DNA from: an uncultured Glaciecola sp.
Lineage (GTDB): Bacteria; Pseudomonadota; Gammaproteobacteria; Enterobacterales; Alteromonadaceae
Length of the DNA: 64,000 nt
Assembly (NCBI GenBank): GCA_947496235.1
Contig: CANMCE010000002.1
Coordinates: 248,001-312,000 of the forward strand
Direction of reading: 5' to 3'
The position numbers were made by a program, and so were the translations under genes. This document shows, one piece after another, positions 8,292 through 18,060 of this stretch. Position 1 is the stretch's first letter. Each line of letters begins with the position of its first letter. The notes beneath the pieces were generated by a model, which worked only from the letters and a program-made list of their open reading frames with translations, did no database searches and was not told where the DNA came from.

Positions 8292-8975
8292 ATGCAAATT
8301 AATAGTGATTTTACACAACCTGTGATCATTTTACCCGAGCAATACCAATTTGTGGATTCACCACTACCTGGAGTGAGCCGCATGATGTTAGATCGCGTGG
8401 GCAAAGAAGTTGCGAGGGCTACCAGCATCGTAAAATACACTGCAGGCGCTGGTTATTCATCCCATACTCATGGAGGCGGTGAAGAAATTTTCGTATTGTC
8501 GGGCACCTTTAGTGACGAACATGGAGATTATCCAGCGGGTACTTATTTACGTAACCCCCCTGGGAGTGAACATACGCCTTTTTCCAAAGATGGTTGTACA
8601 ATTTTGGTTAAACTATGGCAATTTGCTGAAGATGATTTGCAATCTATGGTGGTCAATACCAAGATAGCCAAATGGTTACCAGGTCAAGTAGAAGGGCTAT
8701 CTGTGTTACCCTTACACGATCATGATGGGGTCAGTACTGCACTTGTACGTTGGGCGCCAAATACAGAATTTTCAAATCACACACATCCTGGTGGCGAAGA
8801 GATCTTGGTTTTGGAAGGTGTCTTTAACGACGAATATGGAAGTTATCCTGCAGGGAGTTGGATAAGAAATCCCAGATTTAGTAAACACACACCCTTTACT
8901 CAACAGCAAGGCGCGCTAATCTACGTCAAAGTTGGTCATCTAGATGCGAATTTAATGGGCGACAAGTTTTTATAG
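8292..8975 (+). CDS. tandem-cupin protein, ChrR-like
   Basis: A 227-residue protein built from two copies of a ChrR-type cupin half. Each half carries H-T-H-x-G-G-E-E-I, then YPAG, a short RNP segment and HTPF, at about residues 57-97 and 160-200. The halves are clearly an internal duplication, with most aligned positions identical. The His and Glu residues are cupin metal ligands, and both sites appear intact. ChrR cupins occur in anti-sigma factors and in stand-alone enzymes such as acetylacetone-cleaving types. There is no N-terminal zinc anti-sigma domain and no sigma factor gene here, so an enzymatic role is more likely. Substrate unknown. Confidence 0.85.
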   Translation: MQINSDFTQPVIILPEQYQFVDSPLPGVSRMMLDRVGKEVARATSIVKYTAGAGYSSHTHGGGEEIFVLSGTFSDEHGDYPAGTYLRNPPGSEHTPFSKDGCTILVKLWQFAEDDLQSMVVNTKIAKWLPGQVEGLSVLPLHDHDGVSTALVRWAPNTEFSNHTHPGGEEILVLEGVFNDEYGSYPAGSWIRNPRFSKHTPFTQQQGALIYVKVGHLDANLMGDKFL

Positions 8976-9036
8976 CGTTGATGAGTTTGTGAATTCAGCC
9001 ATTGAAACTCAATAAATAATTTTAAATTTATAAATA

Positions 9037-9076
9037 AAAACAGCTGCCTTATTCATAAAGAAAGAGCAGCTGTTTT
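9037..9076. terminator. bidirectional Rho-independent terminator
   Basis: AAAACAGCTGC at 9037-9047 pairs exactly with GCAGCTGTTTT at 9066-9076. A-tracts on one side and T-tracts on the other allow it to work in both directions. It sits between the convergent cupin gene (ends 8975) and chemoreceptor gene (ends 9093). Confidence 0.8.
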
Positions 9077-9092
9077 AGTTAAAATCTAAGGT

Positions 9093-10571
9093 TTATTTAA
9101 AACGTGACAATTGGTGTTGCAGTTGCGCTATTTGACCACCTAAACTAGAGAAGCTTTGCTCTGTATGGTCTGCACTTAATGAAAGTGCTTCTGATGTATT
9201 CGCCAGCAAGCTGGTGGATTTAGAGATCTCAGCAGAAGCTTGAGATTGCTCCCGAATTGCTTCGGCCACGGACGTCATGTTGTTGGTCACAGAACTGATG
9301 CTACTAACAACTGTATCAATAATGCGTTTAGCTGAATCTGATGAATTTGATACTTTGCCTGATTTTTCTACACAGCCCTTCATTTGTTGCACAGACACTG
9401 TAGATTCATGAATCAGGGCCGCGGTTATTTCGCTGATTTGTTCAGTGTTTTCTTTGGTGCGCATAGCCAACTGGCGCACTTCATCAGCAACTACCGCAAA
9501 ACCTCTACCGTGTTCCCCTGCGCGCGCAGATTCAATAGCAGCATTCAGCGCTAGTAAGTTAGTTTGTTCAGATATGGCTTTAATTGACGCCATAAAATCT
9601 TCAATTTGTTGGCATTTTTCCGATAGCTGAGAAATAGCGCTAGATGTACTGGTTAAATCCTGCTGTAGCGAAACAATATCACCATTGGATTCTACTACCA
9701 CGGTTTTAGCTTCAATGCTGGAATCTCTCGCATTCAAAGACAGGGTGTTGACCTCATTAGCTCTAGAAGCTACTGAGTCGTTATTTACTGTCATTTCTTC
9801 AGTAGCAGCTGCTATGGTTGCTACCTGGCCCGTAGTATCTGTACTCGCTTGTTTCACTTCTTTAGATAAGGTGCCTACTTCTTGGGAAACCTGATCAAGT
9901 ACACCTGCAACTGACTTGGTATGCTCAATGAATTCAGAAAATGCATTAATCAAGGCTTCGAATTGGCGTAAAGCCGGCGTTGAGCCAGAGGTTTTCACAT
10001 GTAAGTTGAAAGTACCCTTTTCAGCCATTATGGTGTTGACGGCTTCCGTTAGCTCTTGACCAGACGCACCATCATTTTTAGATTGAATAGCCATAAACCC
10101 AAGCACAATACCTTCTGCGATGGCAAATAATGCGTGAACGATTAGCACATAGAAGGTGAGGTATAACTCTTCAAAGATGAAAACAGGCATTCCGCTGGAT
10201 TGCATAATATAAAAACTGATATGGTGGAGTGCGACAACCGCTACACTTGAAACCACTACCGTCCAATCACGATATAAGGTGGTCATTGCCATCACTGCAA
10301 AAATTTCAAAGTGCATGTAGGTAGTACCGCCGTATTGCTGAATATGCAAAGCAGCAAATAATTGAGTTGCTATGACCGCAGCATGACAAGTAACTCGGCT
10401 GTGTTGTTGCAATTGCATCATAGCGAGAGGAAGCGCCAAGATAATAATGCCAGCAACAAGTCCAAGCATTAGGGTATCAGTAAAATACCCAATGAACAGG
10501 GTTAAAAACGCCTGAAAAAATAACACTCCTTTGTAAACTTTATGTCCCTTTTCAATCCAAGGATAAACCAT
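9093..10571 (-). CDS. methyl-accepting chemotaxis protein without HAMP domain
   Basis: A 492-residue chemoreceptor. The N-terminal third (about 15-170) is a cluster of roughly five or six membrane helices with no large periplasmic domain and no clear HAMP, so the signal is probably read in or at the membrane. The C-terminal half is the coiled-coil signalling hairpin. It contains the highly conserved tip [18 protein letters not shown], followed by [10 protein letters not shown]. It signals to CheA/CheW, which are not in the window. Transcription fits a flagellar-class FliA promoter at 10611-10637. The ribosome site AAGGT lies upstream of ATG 10571. Signal unknown. Confidence 0.93.
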   Translation of the reverse strand: MVYPWIEKGHKVYKGVLFFQAFLTLFIGYFTDTLMLGLVAGIIILALPLAMMQLQQHSRVTCHAAVIATQLFAALHIQQYGGTTYMHFEIFAVMAMTTLYRDWTVVVSSVAVVALHHISFYIMQSSGMPVFIFEELYLTFYVLIVHALFAIAEGIVLGFMAIQSKNDGASGQELTEAVNTIMAEKGTFNLHVKTSGSTPALRQFEALINAFSEFIEHTKSVAGVLDQVSQEVGTLSKEVKQASTDTTGQVATIAAATEEMTVNNDSVASRANEVNTLSLNARDSSIEAKTVVVESNGDIVSLQQDLTSTSSAISQLSEKCQQIEDFMASIKAISEQTNLLALNAAIESARAGEHGRGFAVVADEVRQLAMRTKENTEQISEITAALIHESTVSVQQMKGCVEKSGKVSNSSDSAKRIIDTVVSSISSVTNNMTSVAEAIREQSQASAEISKSTSLLANTSEALSLSADHTEQSFSSLGGQIAQLQHQLSRFK

Positions 10572-10610
10572 CAGAGATACCTTATATTAAAAGTCCAAAA
10601 GCACATTTCG

Positions 10611-10637
10611 TTATCGGCGAAATGCCCTTATAAATTA
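10611..10637 (-). promoter_or_regulatory. FliA (sigma28) promoter of the chemoreceptor gene
   Basis: Read on the minus strand: TAATTTAT (10637-10630), 11 bases, then GCCGATAA (10618-10611). The -10 element is an exact match to the sigma28 consensus and the spacing is exact; the -35 element matches five of eight positions. It lies 40 bases upstream of the ATG at 10571. The -10 element also sits in a small inverted repeat (CATTTCG/CGAAATG). Motility-class control is usual for chemoreceptor genes. Confidence 0.8.
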
Positions 10638-10773
10638 GCTTTTTTTGCGAAAAAATTTAGCTGAGTCAGTTCGCTAGTAAAAAAGACGAAATAGGTTATG
10701 CTTAAAATCTTGTGATCAAGTAAACCCTTGATTAAAAACTTGCGACCTAATTTAAAAGTACAAGGAGAAAGTT

Positions 10774-11112
10774 ATGGAGTTAGGGCAATTTTCAGTAAGT
10801 CTTACCGTTAAAGATATTGCAAAATCTAAAGAGTTTTATGAAAGTTTGGGTTTTCAATGCCATCCTGAGTGCGGCGGCATTGAAGAAAAATGGTTGATAA
10901 TGCAAAAAGACACTGTGGTGATTGGTTTGTTTCAAGATATGTTTGAGCAGAACATTCTTACCTTTAATCCTAAGGATGCCCGTGCTATTGAAGCTGAAAT
11001 TAAGGCAAAAGGCTACACTATTGATTCGCCGACCTCCGGAGAATCTGGACCTACGCACTTTATGCTAAAAGATCCAGACGGTAACTTAATTATGTTTGAT
11101 CAACATTTTTAA
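10774..11112 (+). CDS. VOC (glyoxalase-like) superfamily protein
   Basis: A 112-residue single VOC-domain protein with two beta-alpha-beta-beta-beta halves. The first half begins FSVSLTVKDIAKSKEFYESLGF and the second ends LKDPDGNLIMF, both standard for the superfamily. The ribosome site AAGGAG precedes ATG 10774. VOC members include glyoxalases, dioxygenases and antibiotic-binding proteins. The metal-ligand pattern is not decisive here, so the activity is open. It converges on purT across 11 bases, where TCGAAA at 11113-11118 and TTTCGA further right could form a weak shared hairpin. Confidence 0.82.
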   Translation: MELGQFSVSLTVKDIAKSKEFYESLGFQCHPECGGIEEKWLIMQKDTVVIGLFQDMFEQNILTFNPKDARAIEAEIKAKGYTIDSPTSGESGPTHFMLKDPDGNLIMFDQHF

Positions 11113-11123
11113 TCGAAATTAAA

Positions 11124-12305
11124 TCAAGTTTCGACTTGAATTTGTTGTGCCATTCCTAACGCTTTTTCGACAGCTGCTTCTGGAGAATCTGCTCGACTTA
11201 AACACACACCCATTCGACGTCGCCCTTTAATTTCTGGCTTACCAAACAAACGAATATCTGTTTGAGGAACGCTAAGGGCTTTGTCAATTCCTTGATATTG
11301 AATACTCGTAGATTCCCCTTCTACCAACAAAGCTACAGAGGCTGATGGTCCCTTAAAGGTAATATCTGGGATCGACAGGCCTAAGAATGCCCGAACATGT
11401 AAGGCAAATTCAGATAAATCTTGGGATATAAGGGTAACCATGCCAGTGTCATGGGGACGAGGTGAGACTTCGCTAAAATAGACTTCATCCCCTTTTATGA
11501 ATAGTTCGACACCAAATAAGCCATATCCACCCAGAGCAGCTGTGACCTTATTTGCCATGGATTTTGCGTGTTTAAGCGCTATTTCGCTCATTTGTTGTGG
11601 CTGCCAAGATTCTCGGTAATCACCGTCTTCTTGACGATGTCCAATGGGTTCGCAATAGCTAGTACCGTCTTTATGGCGAATAGTGAGAAGCGTAATTTCG
11701 TAATCGAAATCAATAAATGATTCGACAATAACAGTGCCTGCGCCGGCGCGACCACCTTCTTGAGCTAATTGCCACGCTTGTTTTACATCGTCCTTGCTGC
11801 GCAATGTCGATTGCCCCTTACCCGAAGAACTCATAATGGGTTTTACTAAGCATGGAAAACCTATTTCTTCAACGGCATCTTCAAAATCATCTAAATTATC
11901 CGCAAACTTATAGGCTGAAGTCGGTAAAGAAAGCTCCTCAGCTACTAGTCTTCGAATACCTTCTCGGTTCATGGTGAGATGGGCTGCTTTGGCACTTGGA
12001 ACAACGGTAAATCCCCGCTGTTCTAGGGTAATTAATTTAGCAGTAGCTATGGCTTCAATTTCAGGAACAATAAAATCTGGTTGTTCTTGGGTAACTATTT
12101 TCTCAAGCGCCTCACCATCAAGCATTGATAAGGTATAGCTTCGGTCGGCCACTTGCATTGCCGGTGCATTTTCGTATCTATCGAGCGCTATCACTTCGCA
12201 CCCTAAGCGTTTTAATTCAATTACAACTTCTTTGCCAAGCTCGCCAGAACCGAGTAAAAGAACTTTTGTGGATGACGGAGAAAAAGGTGTGCCTAAAATT
12301 GTCAT
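11124..12305 (-). CDS. purT: formate-dependent phosphoribosylglycinamide formyltransferase 2 (PurT)
   Basis: A 393-residue ATP-grasp enzyme, almost exactly the length of E. coli PurT. It makes formyl-GAR from GAR, formate and ATP in purine synthesis, bypassing the folate-dependent PurN step. Recognisable segments, recalled from the E. coli protein, are [11 protein letters not shown] near residue 15, [11 protein letters not shown] near 155, [18 protein letters not shown] near 230 and [18 protein letters not shown] near 280. It stands alone, converging with a VOC gene. With the mes cluster further right, this is the second folate-sparing one-carbon step in the window. Confidence 0.97.
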   Translation of the reverse strand: MTILGTPFSPSSTKVLLLGSGELGKEVVIELKRLGCEVIALDRYENAPAMQVADRSYTLSMLDGEALEKIVTQEQPDFIVPEIEAIATAKLITLEQRGFTVVPSAKAAHLTMNREGIRRLVAEELSLPTSAYKFADNLDDFEDAVEEIGFPCLVKPIMSSSGKGQSTLRSKDDVKQAWQLAQEGGRAGAGTVIVESFIDFDYEITLLTIRHKDGTSYCEPIGHRQEDGDYRESWQPQQMSEIALKHAKSMANKVTAALGGYGLFGVELFIKGDEVYFSEVSPRPHDTGMVTLISQDLSEFALHVRAFLGLSIPDITFKGPSASVALLVEGESTSIQYQGIDKALSVPQTDIRLFGKPEIKGRRRMGVCLSRADSPEAAVEKALGMAQQIQVET

Positions 12306-12419
12306 TTTTGCCTATCTCTAAATTTTTGACACAAAATAGCTTAGAGATAAAATAAAATCAAAGATAAACACGCTCTTGTTGTTTGTTGTGATAGCATGAA
12401 TGAAAAAACGAGAATAAAT

Positions 12420-13025
12420 ATGCGTTTGATTCTAATCTCCACAATCACCCTTGTATTTTTACTGCTAAGTGAGCCTAGCTTTTCACGACCCGCGCCATTG
12501 GTATCTATTCCAACGCATGATGCATTTTTTCAATCTATTGCGGCACATTGTGGAAAGGCGTTTGAAGGTAAATTGAGTGTAGATACACCACCTTCAAATG
12601 GATTTACTGATAAAACCTTGGTGATGTTTGTTCGCAAGTGCACAGAATCGCGGTTGGAAATTCCTTTTTACGTAGGAGAAAACGCTTCACGTACTTGGAT
12701 CATTACCAAAACTGGCAGTGGATTAAGTTTAAAACATGATCATAGACTAGAAAATGGTGAGGATGATTCATTGACTATGTATGGCGGGCATACATTAGAC
12801 GCTGGTTATGCGCATATTCAATCGTTCCCTGCTGACGAATACTCAAAACAGTTATTCAGCCGATTGCAATTGCCTCAATCCATTGGTAATACTTGGCAAA
12901 TGTTTGTATATCCTGAGCAATTCAGTTATCGATTAACTCGCCAAGGAAGAGAATTTAGAGTAGATTTCGATTTGACCAAACCTATTGAAATACCCCCAAC
13001 ACCTTGGGGTTACGAAAAAGAATAA
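12420..13025 (+). CDS. exported protein of unknown function
   Basis: 201 residues from ATG 12420; an upstream in-frame ATG at 12396 would add eight charged residues before the signal peptide. A hydrophobic signal sequence ends near residue 22 (SFS-RPAP), so the product is probably periplasmic. The mature part has two Cys that could form a disulphide (AAHCGKAF and VRKCTES) and no membrane helix. I do not recognise the family. It lies 35 bases upstream of the prolyl oligopeptidase gene on the same strand and may be cotranscribed with it. Confidence 0.75.
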   Translation: MRLILISTITLVFLLLSEPSFSRPAPLVSIPTHDAFFQSIAAHCGKAFEGKLSVDTPPSNGFTDKTLVMFVRKCTESRLEIPFYVGENASRTWIITKTGSGLSLKHDHRLENGEDDSLTMYGGHTLDAGYAHIQSFPADEYSKQLFSRLQLPQSIGNTWQMFVYPEQFSYRLTRQGREFRVDFDLTKPIEIPPTPWGYEKE

Positions 13026-13060
13026 TCTTAATAAAAACAAAAAAGTAACAGGCAGAAAAC

Positions 13061-15232
13061 ATGAAAAAACACCTTTTAAAAGCGATACCTCTAGTTTTGC
13101 TGAGCACATTGGTAGCTTGCCAGCCAAAAACTGAGGAAGCATCAGAAGTCCCCAAAGAGAGTGAGTCAACAGTGAGTTCAAGCAAAACACAATATCCAGT
13201 GAGTAGACATGGAGAAGTTATTGATACCTATTTTGGCACTGAAGTAGCAGACCCCTATCGTTGGTTAGAAGATGATATGAGTGAGGAAACCGGTGATTGG
13301 GTAAAACAGCAAAATCAAGTAACTCAAGCATTCTTAGGTAAGATTCCTTATCGCGAAGAGATTGAAGACGTGGTGCGAGACCTTATCAACTACGAAAGGG
13401 TTTCAGCACCATTTACCGAAGGTGAATATACCTACTTTTATAAAAACGATGGCTTACAAAATCAGAGCGTTGTATATCGTCAGAAAGGTGATGCAGAAGC
13501 TGAAGTTTTTATTGATCCCAATACCTTCAGTGAAGATGGAACAGTGTCTCTAGCCGGAATGGCATTTTCTGAAGATGGTGCAAAAGTCGCCTATCAAACT
13601 TCCACTGGTGGTAGTGATTGGCGCCAAGTGTATATCATGGATGTTGAAACCAAAGAATTCATTGGGAAACCGCTTCAAGACGTCAAATTCAGTGGTTTAT
13701 CTTGGTACAAAAACGATGGATTTTATTATTCCAGCTACGACAAACCCACAGGGTCAGAGCTAAGTGAGAAAACAGATCAGCACAAACTTTATTATCATAA
13801 AGTTGGAACGCCTCAGTCAGAAGATGAAAAGGTATTTGGTCATATTGATAGCGAAAAACATCGTTATATTGGTGCCCAAGTCAGTGAAGATAATAGATTT
13901 TTGTTTGTAAGTGCAGCAAATTCCACCTCTGGAAACCGCGCTTACTTGATGGATTTAGAGGATAAAGCAGCTGGTTGGAAAACGGTTAAACAAAGCATAG
14001 ATGCAGATGTTTATATGTTAACCAGTAGCGGCGACAAATTGTTTTTAGTGACCAACGAGAACGCACCTAACACTAAGATTATTGTGGCTGATGCGAAAAA
14101 TCCAGATGTTGCAAATTGGAAAGATTTAATCGCCGAAACTGAAAATGTATTAAGCCCGAGTACAGCGGGTGGATTTCTATTTGCTGAATATATGGTCGAT
14201 GCCATTTCAAAAGTAATGCAATATGATTTGCAAGGAAACCTTGTGAGAGAAATCGAATTACCAGGTTTAGGATCTGCTGGTTCATTTGGCGGCAAAAAAG
14301 ATGCTGTAAGTACTTACTACACTTTTACCAACTACGTGACACCAACTTCTATTTTTGAGTTTAATATTGAGTCTGGTGAAACCGAATTATTCAACAAGCC
14401 AGAATTACGCTTCAACAGCGAAGATTATGTATCGAAACAAGTGTTTTACACTTCTAAAGATGGAACCAAGGTTCCAATGATAATTACTTATCACAAAGAT
14501 ACCGAGTTAAATGGTAAAAATCCCACAATTTTATATGGTTATGGTGGGTTTAATATCAGCTTAACGCCGAGCTTTAGTTCTACTGTAGCTGCATGGCTTA
14601 AACTTGGTGGCGTCTATGCTGTGCCTAATTTACGCGGTGGCGGTGAGTATGGTAAAGCTTGGCATAAAGCGGGTACGCAAATGCAAAAGCAAAATGTGTT
14701 TGATGATTTTATTGCAGCAGCTGAATACCTTATCGAAAATAACTACACTAGCAATGATTATCTAGCGCTAAGAGGCGGATCTAACGGCGGCCTGCTGGTT
14801 GGTGCGGTAATGACCCAAAGACCAGACCTAGCTAAAGTAGCCTTGCCTGCGGTTGGAGTATTGGACATGTTGCGTTATCACACTTTCACTGCCGGTGCCG
14901 GTTGGGCGTATGACTATGGTACTTCAGAGCAGAGCCCAGAAATGTTTGAGTACTTGTTAGGTTATTCACCGGTTCACAATGTAAAATCAGGTGTTGAATA
15001 CCCTGCAACGCTAATCACAACAGCAGATCATGATGATAGAGTGGTTCCAGCTCATTCATTTAAATTCGCAGCGGTACTGCAAGAACATCAAACAGGTGAT
15101 AATCCGACCTTAATCCGTATTGAAACTGATGCGGGCCACGGTGCTGGTAAACCCATCAGCAAAACCATAGAAGAGGTAGCTGATCTCTACGGCTTCACCC
15201 TATACAACATGGGCATCACCACCCTCAACTAA
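13061..15232 (+). CDS. prolyl oligopeptidase lipoprotein (peptidase family S9A)
   Basis: A 723-residue serine peptidase. A lipobox LVAC puts the lipidated cysteine at C20, followed by a Ser/Glu-rich linker. A seven-bladed propeller region spans about 75-450 and the alpha/beta-hydrolase domain about 460-720. The catalytic triad is visible: S574 in GGSNGG, D658 in ADHDDRVVP and H693 in DAGHGAG. It cleaves after proline in short peptides; the propeller filters out folded proteins. As a periplasmic lipoprotein it would process imported peptides. A hairpin directly after the stop codon (15241-15290) is its likely terminator. Confidence 0.95.
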   Translation: MKKHLLKAIPLVLLSTLVACQPKTEEASEVPKESESTVSSSKTQYPVSRHGEVIDTYFGTEVADPYRWLEDDMSEETGDWVKQQNQVTQAFLGKIPYREEIEDVVRDLINYERVSAPFTEGEYTYFYKNDGLQNQSVVYRQKGDAEAEVFIDPNTFSEDGTVSLAGMAFSEDGAKVAYQTSTGGSDWRQVYIMDVETKEFIGKPLQDVKFSGLSWYKNDGFYYSSYDKPTGSELSEKTDQHKLYYHKVGTPQSEDEKVFGHIDSEKHRYIGAQVSEDNRFLFVSAANSTSGNRAYLMDLEDKAAGWKTVKQSIDADVYMLTSSGDKLFLVTNENAPNTKIIVADAKNPDVANWKDLIAETENVLSPSTAGGFLFAEYMVDAISKVMQYDLQGNLVREIELPGLGSAGSFGGKKDAVSTYYTFTNYVTPTSIFEFNIESGETELFNKPELRFNSEDYVSKQVFYTSKDGTKVPMIITYHKDTELNGKNPTILYGYGGFNISLTPSFSSTVAAWLKLGGVYAVPNLRGGGEYGKAWHKAGTQMQKQNVFDDFIAAAEYLIENNYTSNDYLALRGGSNGGLLVGAVMTQRPDLAKVALPAVGVLDMLRYHTFTAGAGWAYDYGTSEQSPEMFEYLLGYSPVHNVKSGVEYPATLITTADHDDRVVPAHSFKFAAVLQEHQTGDNPTLIRIETDAGHGAGKPISKTIEEVADLYGFTLYNMGITTLN

Positions 15233-15240
15233 AAACAAAC

Positions 15241-15290
15241 AATGGAGCCGTAGTTCATTCTCCCCAAAAATGAACTACGACTCCATTTTT
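15241..15290. terminator. hairpin copy 1 of a repeated 50-base palindrome
   Basis: AATGGAGCCGTAGTTCATT (15241-15259) pairs with its reverse complement ending at about 15288, with one mismatch in a 19-bp stem. A T-run follows. It can end the prolyl oligopeptidase transcript. An almost identical copy lies at 15709-15758, on the other side of the next gene, so it is also a repeat. Confidence 0.75.
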
Positions 15291-15300
15291 GGAGTTACCA

Positions 15301-15711
15301 GTGGCCAATGAATATTTGTTTGTTTACGGTACTCTTCTAAAATCTATAGATTCCCCCCAACACAGAAAACTTATCCAGAACGCAGAGTTTTCGAGCTTTG
15401 CAACACTTCAAGGCTTAATGTTTAACCTAGGTGATTATCCAGGTGTAATCGAATCTGATACAGAAGGTGACCAAGTGATAGGGGAGTTGTATCGAATTAA
15501 AAATAGAGAGGTGCTTTTTTCTTTCTTAGATGATTACGAAGAATGTTCAGAGCATCATGTTAAACCTCATGAGTATGTTCGAAAACTATGCCGAGTGCTA
15601 ACGTCGAAGTCAATTGTGTTAACGGCTTGGGTGTATATCTATAACCGCGATGTGACACAGCTAGAGCTAATACCAAGCGGTGATTACTATGCCTTTGCGA
15701 ATAAGAAATAA
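15301..15711 (+). CDS. gamma-glutamylcyclotransferase-like (AIG2/GGCT fold) protein
   Basis: 136 residues from GTG 15301, which has GGAG seven bases upstream; a TTG at 15289 is also open but would lie inside the hairpin. The fold signature YLFVYGTLLKS opens the protein, with GLMFNLGDYPGV and GELYRI following, as in GGCT/AIG2 proteins. Members release 5-oxoproline from gamma-glutamyl compounds, but many bacterial ones have unknown substrates. The gene is enclosed by two near-identical hairpins, so it is transcriptionally isolated and looks like a self-contained insert. Confidence 0.8.
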   Translation: MANEYLFVYGTLLKSIDSPQHRKLIQNAEFSSFATLQGLMFNLGDYPGVIESDTEGDQVIGELYRIKNREVLFSFLDDYEECSEHHVKPHEYVRKLCRVLTSKSIVLTAWVYIYNRDVTQLELIPSGDYYAFANKK

Positions 15712-15758
15712 TGGAGCCGTAGTTCATTTTTCCAAAAAAATGAACTACGGCTCCATTT
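15709..15758. terminator. hairpin copy 2 of the repeated palindrome
   Basis: Perfect 19-bp stem: AATGGAGCCGTAGTTCATT, a short A-rich loop, then the exact reverse complement and a T-run. Sequence is nearly identical to the hairpin at 15241-15290. It sits between two convergent genes and can terminate both. It includes the stop codon of the GGCT-like gene at its left edge. Confidence 0.78.
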
Positions 15759-16910
15759 TTAGTGTTTTAGGCCGAAAAGAAGTCTTAGTAGCTTTATACG
15801 CTTGGCGAGTTCGTACCCTACAAAACATCCCACTAATGTTATTGCGGTAATTAAACTTAGTTCAATCACTACAGGTAATCGATTCGGTGCCAAGTAATTG
15901 GCCACAATGATAATGAGTGTTTGGTGCAACATGTACCAAGGTAAAATAGCGGTGTTAGCGTATCTTAAAAACTGGTTAGTGAATCTAAGATAGTGGCCTG
16001 CCAAACCCACTAGCGCAAGTATCCAAGTCCAATGATTTAGTGTAAATACGCTTCCATAAAAGCTTTTCACTAACAGAGAAGTTTCAAATCTATCAGCTAA
16101 AAACGTCCAAGCACCGTGTCTATCTGCAATAATGAACGCATAACACACAACTGCTACCATGAGAAGTCGCCAGCGATGGTGAACGACGGAATCCCATAAT
16201 TTAGGGGTATATACTAAACCGTATCCTACCAAAAATACCCAAAAGTATTTAGCATGACTGTACCAATCATTTACTAAGTCATGAGTGGTTGGAAATTTTT
16301 GGCGTAATGCCAGCCATATCAGCGTTGTTGTTACTACAAGCAACGCCACAAAAACAGGTAATGAAAGCTTTTGTATAAAGCTGGACTCTACCAATCGAGT
16401 AATCGCTTTATGTATCAGCAAGAGTATGACTGAATACACAAACAAATAGGGTAAAAACCATAGATGATTCCAAGTAATAAGGCCTATTACACTTTGTTTT
16501 TCAGGGGCTAGCTGAGTATCTAGATTGTAGTATTCAGAAAGAAAGCTTAGGTAATTTTTGTCGTATCCGATGCTATGCTGCAATTCTATATACAGCTGAG
16601 GAGGCACTATAACCAGCATGCCAAAAACTAAGGGTATTAATAAGCGTTTACTTCGAATAGATAATACATTTTTCAAACCGTACTTTTGCTGAAATAACGC
16701 CAAGGACATAGCCGAAATAAAAAACAGCAAAGACATTCGCCATTGATTAAACAAAATCATTATATCTTGCAAGATCTGGCTTTGGTGTTCGCTTTTAATG
16801 TGCCATCCCCAATCAAGCACGTAAAACATACCGATGTGATAGCCGATTAAAATAAAAAAAGCCAACACTCTTAACCAATCAATATCATCTCGTCTTTCAA
16901 CTATTGTCAT
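15759..16910 (-). CDS. acyltransferase family 3 membrane protein (OpgC/OafA type)
   Basis: A 383-residue integral membrane protein with about ten helices. The N-terminal DIDWLRVLAFFILIGYHIG carries the conserved His near residue 22, and TWNHLWFL near 145 is the second family signature. Family members transfer acetyl, succinyl or other acyl groups to periplasmic glycans or lipids. GGAAG precedes ATG 16910. It is divergent from the LytTR membrane regulator across 79 bases. Such pairing hints that the regulator controls it; that is inference. Acceptor unknown. Confidence 0.88.
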   Translation of the reverse strand: MTIVERRDDIDWLRVLAFFILIGYHIGMFYVLDWGWHIKSEHQSQILQDIMILFNQWRMSLLFFISAMSLALFQQKYGLKNVLSIRSKRLLIPLVFGMLVIVPPQLYIELQHSIGYDKNYLSFLSEYYNLDTQLAPEKQSVIGLITWNHLWFLPYLFVYSVILLLIHKAITRLVESSFIQKLSLPVFVALLVVTTTLIWLALRQKFPTTHDLVNDWYSHAKYFWVFLVGYGLVYTPKLWDSVVHHRWRLLMVAVVCYAFIIADRHGAWTFLADRFETSLLVKSFYGSVFTLNHWTWILALVGLAGHYLRFTNQFLRYANTAILPWYMLHQTLIIIVANYLAPNRLPVVIELSLITAITLVGCFVGYELAKRIKLLRLLFGLKH

Positions 16911-16989
16911 TACTTCCGCTCTCCATTAATCTTGCGAAACAAATCTTGTAGTAGAATGTCTGGTCTAACTAGCCTCAGGTGACGAAACG

Positions 16990-17907
16990 GTGGAAGAAAA
17001 GGGACAAACGGTGGGAAATAGGGATGAAAAAAATACCTTTTTAACCAAATGGATCGAGCGTATTGATAAACGCCCTACGCTTTATTTCATCGTTGCAATA
17101 TTGGTGTACATGTTTATCAACAATACCATCAATGCAACTTCTGTTTGGATGGAGGTTACTAGGGATGGCGAGGCGCAAATATCCCTTTGGGAACCCTTTG
17201 TTTGGGAATATTCAAGTTTAATAGCGAATGTCATAGTGTTGCCATTTTTGATGATGTTCTGGCGGGCATATCCACTTAGGTTTGAAGCTCCACTAAAGCA
17301 GGTTGGAGCACATATTTTAGTAAGTTTGTTATACGCCATTTCACATGTTGTATTGATGGTATTACTGCGTGAGTTAATTTATTCATTGGCTAATGGCAAC
17401 TATAGCTTTGGTCCCTGGTTACGTGAATTTTTCTATGAATATCGTAAAGATGTTTGGGGCTATTTATTTGTATTGATGTTGTTCACCTTGTTTAAAATGC
17501 TATATAGCCGATTAAAAGGTGAAGCGAATTTTCTCAATGATTCACCTTCTACGAGCGATGACTCAAAACAAACAGTCAAATTTCCAGAGTATTTATTGGT
17601 TCGAAAATTAGACAAAGAGTTTTTGCTAAAGACCAATGAAATTGAGTGGATGGAGTCTTCAGGAAATTACGTCAATTTGTATAGTAATAATCGCATATAT
17701 CCCTTACGCGGCACCTTAACTGAGATGACGGATAAACTGTCATCAAAATTCACTCGAATTCACAGATCGTATTCGGTTAACCACGACGCTATTGAATCCA
17801 TCAGTTATCAGCCTAGCGGCGATGGTGAAATCACACTAAAAAATGGCCAGCAATTGAATTTATCAAGGCGCTATAAAGACGCATTTAAACAAAATTTATC
17901 TCTTTAA
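16990..17907 (+). CDS. membrane-anchored LytTR transcriptional regulator
   Basis: Up to 305 residues. The start is uncertain: GTG 16990 or GTG 17011, neither with a strong ribosome site. Four probable membrane helices (about 28-48, 75-95, 105-125 and 152-170) come first. A linker and a LytTR DNA-binding domain at about 200-300 follow, with EIEWMESSGNYVNLY and FTRIHRSYSVN as its conserved segments. There is no receiver domain, so it is a one-component membrane regulator, possibly reading a membrane signal directly. It is divergent from the acyltransferase and upstream of lemA. Its targets are unknown. Confidence 0.87.
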   Translation: MEEKGQTVGNRDEKNTFLTKWIERIDKRPTLYFIVAILVYMFINNTINATSVWMEVTRDGEAQISLWEPFVWEYSSLIANVIVLPFLMMFWRAYPLRFEAPLKQVGAHILVSLLYAISHVVLMVLLRELIYSLANGNYSFGPWLREFFYEYRKDVWGYLFVLMLFTLFKMLYSRLKGEANFLNDSPSTSDDSKQTVKFPEYLLVRKLDKEFLLKTNEIEWMESSGNYVNLYSNNRIYPLRGTLTEMTDKLSSKFTRIHRSYSVNHDAIESISYQPSGDGEITLKNGQQLNLSRRYKDAFKQNLSL

Positions 17908-17958
17908 CTAGAGCGAGTTTATCTTTGCTCATCAATTGTGTTGGTGTCTAAAAGTAAG

Positions 17959-17979
17959 ATTGTAAAATTGCGTTACAAT
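17959..17979. promoter_or_regulatory. inverted repeat upstream of lemA, possible operator
   Basis: ATTGTAA at 17959-17965 and TTACAAT at 17973-17979 form a perfect 7-bp inverted repeat around AATTGCG. It lies 82 bases before the lemA start and 52 bases after the LytTR regulator. It could be a regulator site for the lemA-M48 operon or a weak hairpin. No T-run follows. Confidence 0.4.
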
Positions 17980-18060
17980 TTTCGTTCTAGCAAAGCTATG
18001 CAGCCCCTGAATATTTTCATATACTGCATTTTCTAATGTGTACCCTACAAGGAGAGTACT

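Noticed and set aside
15241-15758. Integron gene cassette (two attC sites around the GGCT-like gene)
   Set aside because: The palindromes lack the GTTRRRY core and the bulged two-box structure of attC, have long perfect stems and end in T-runs as terminators do.
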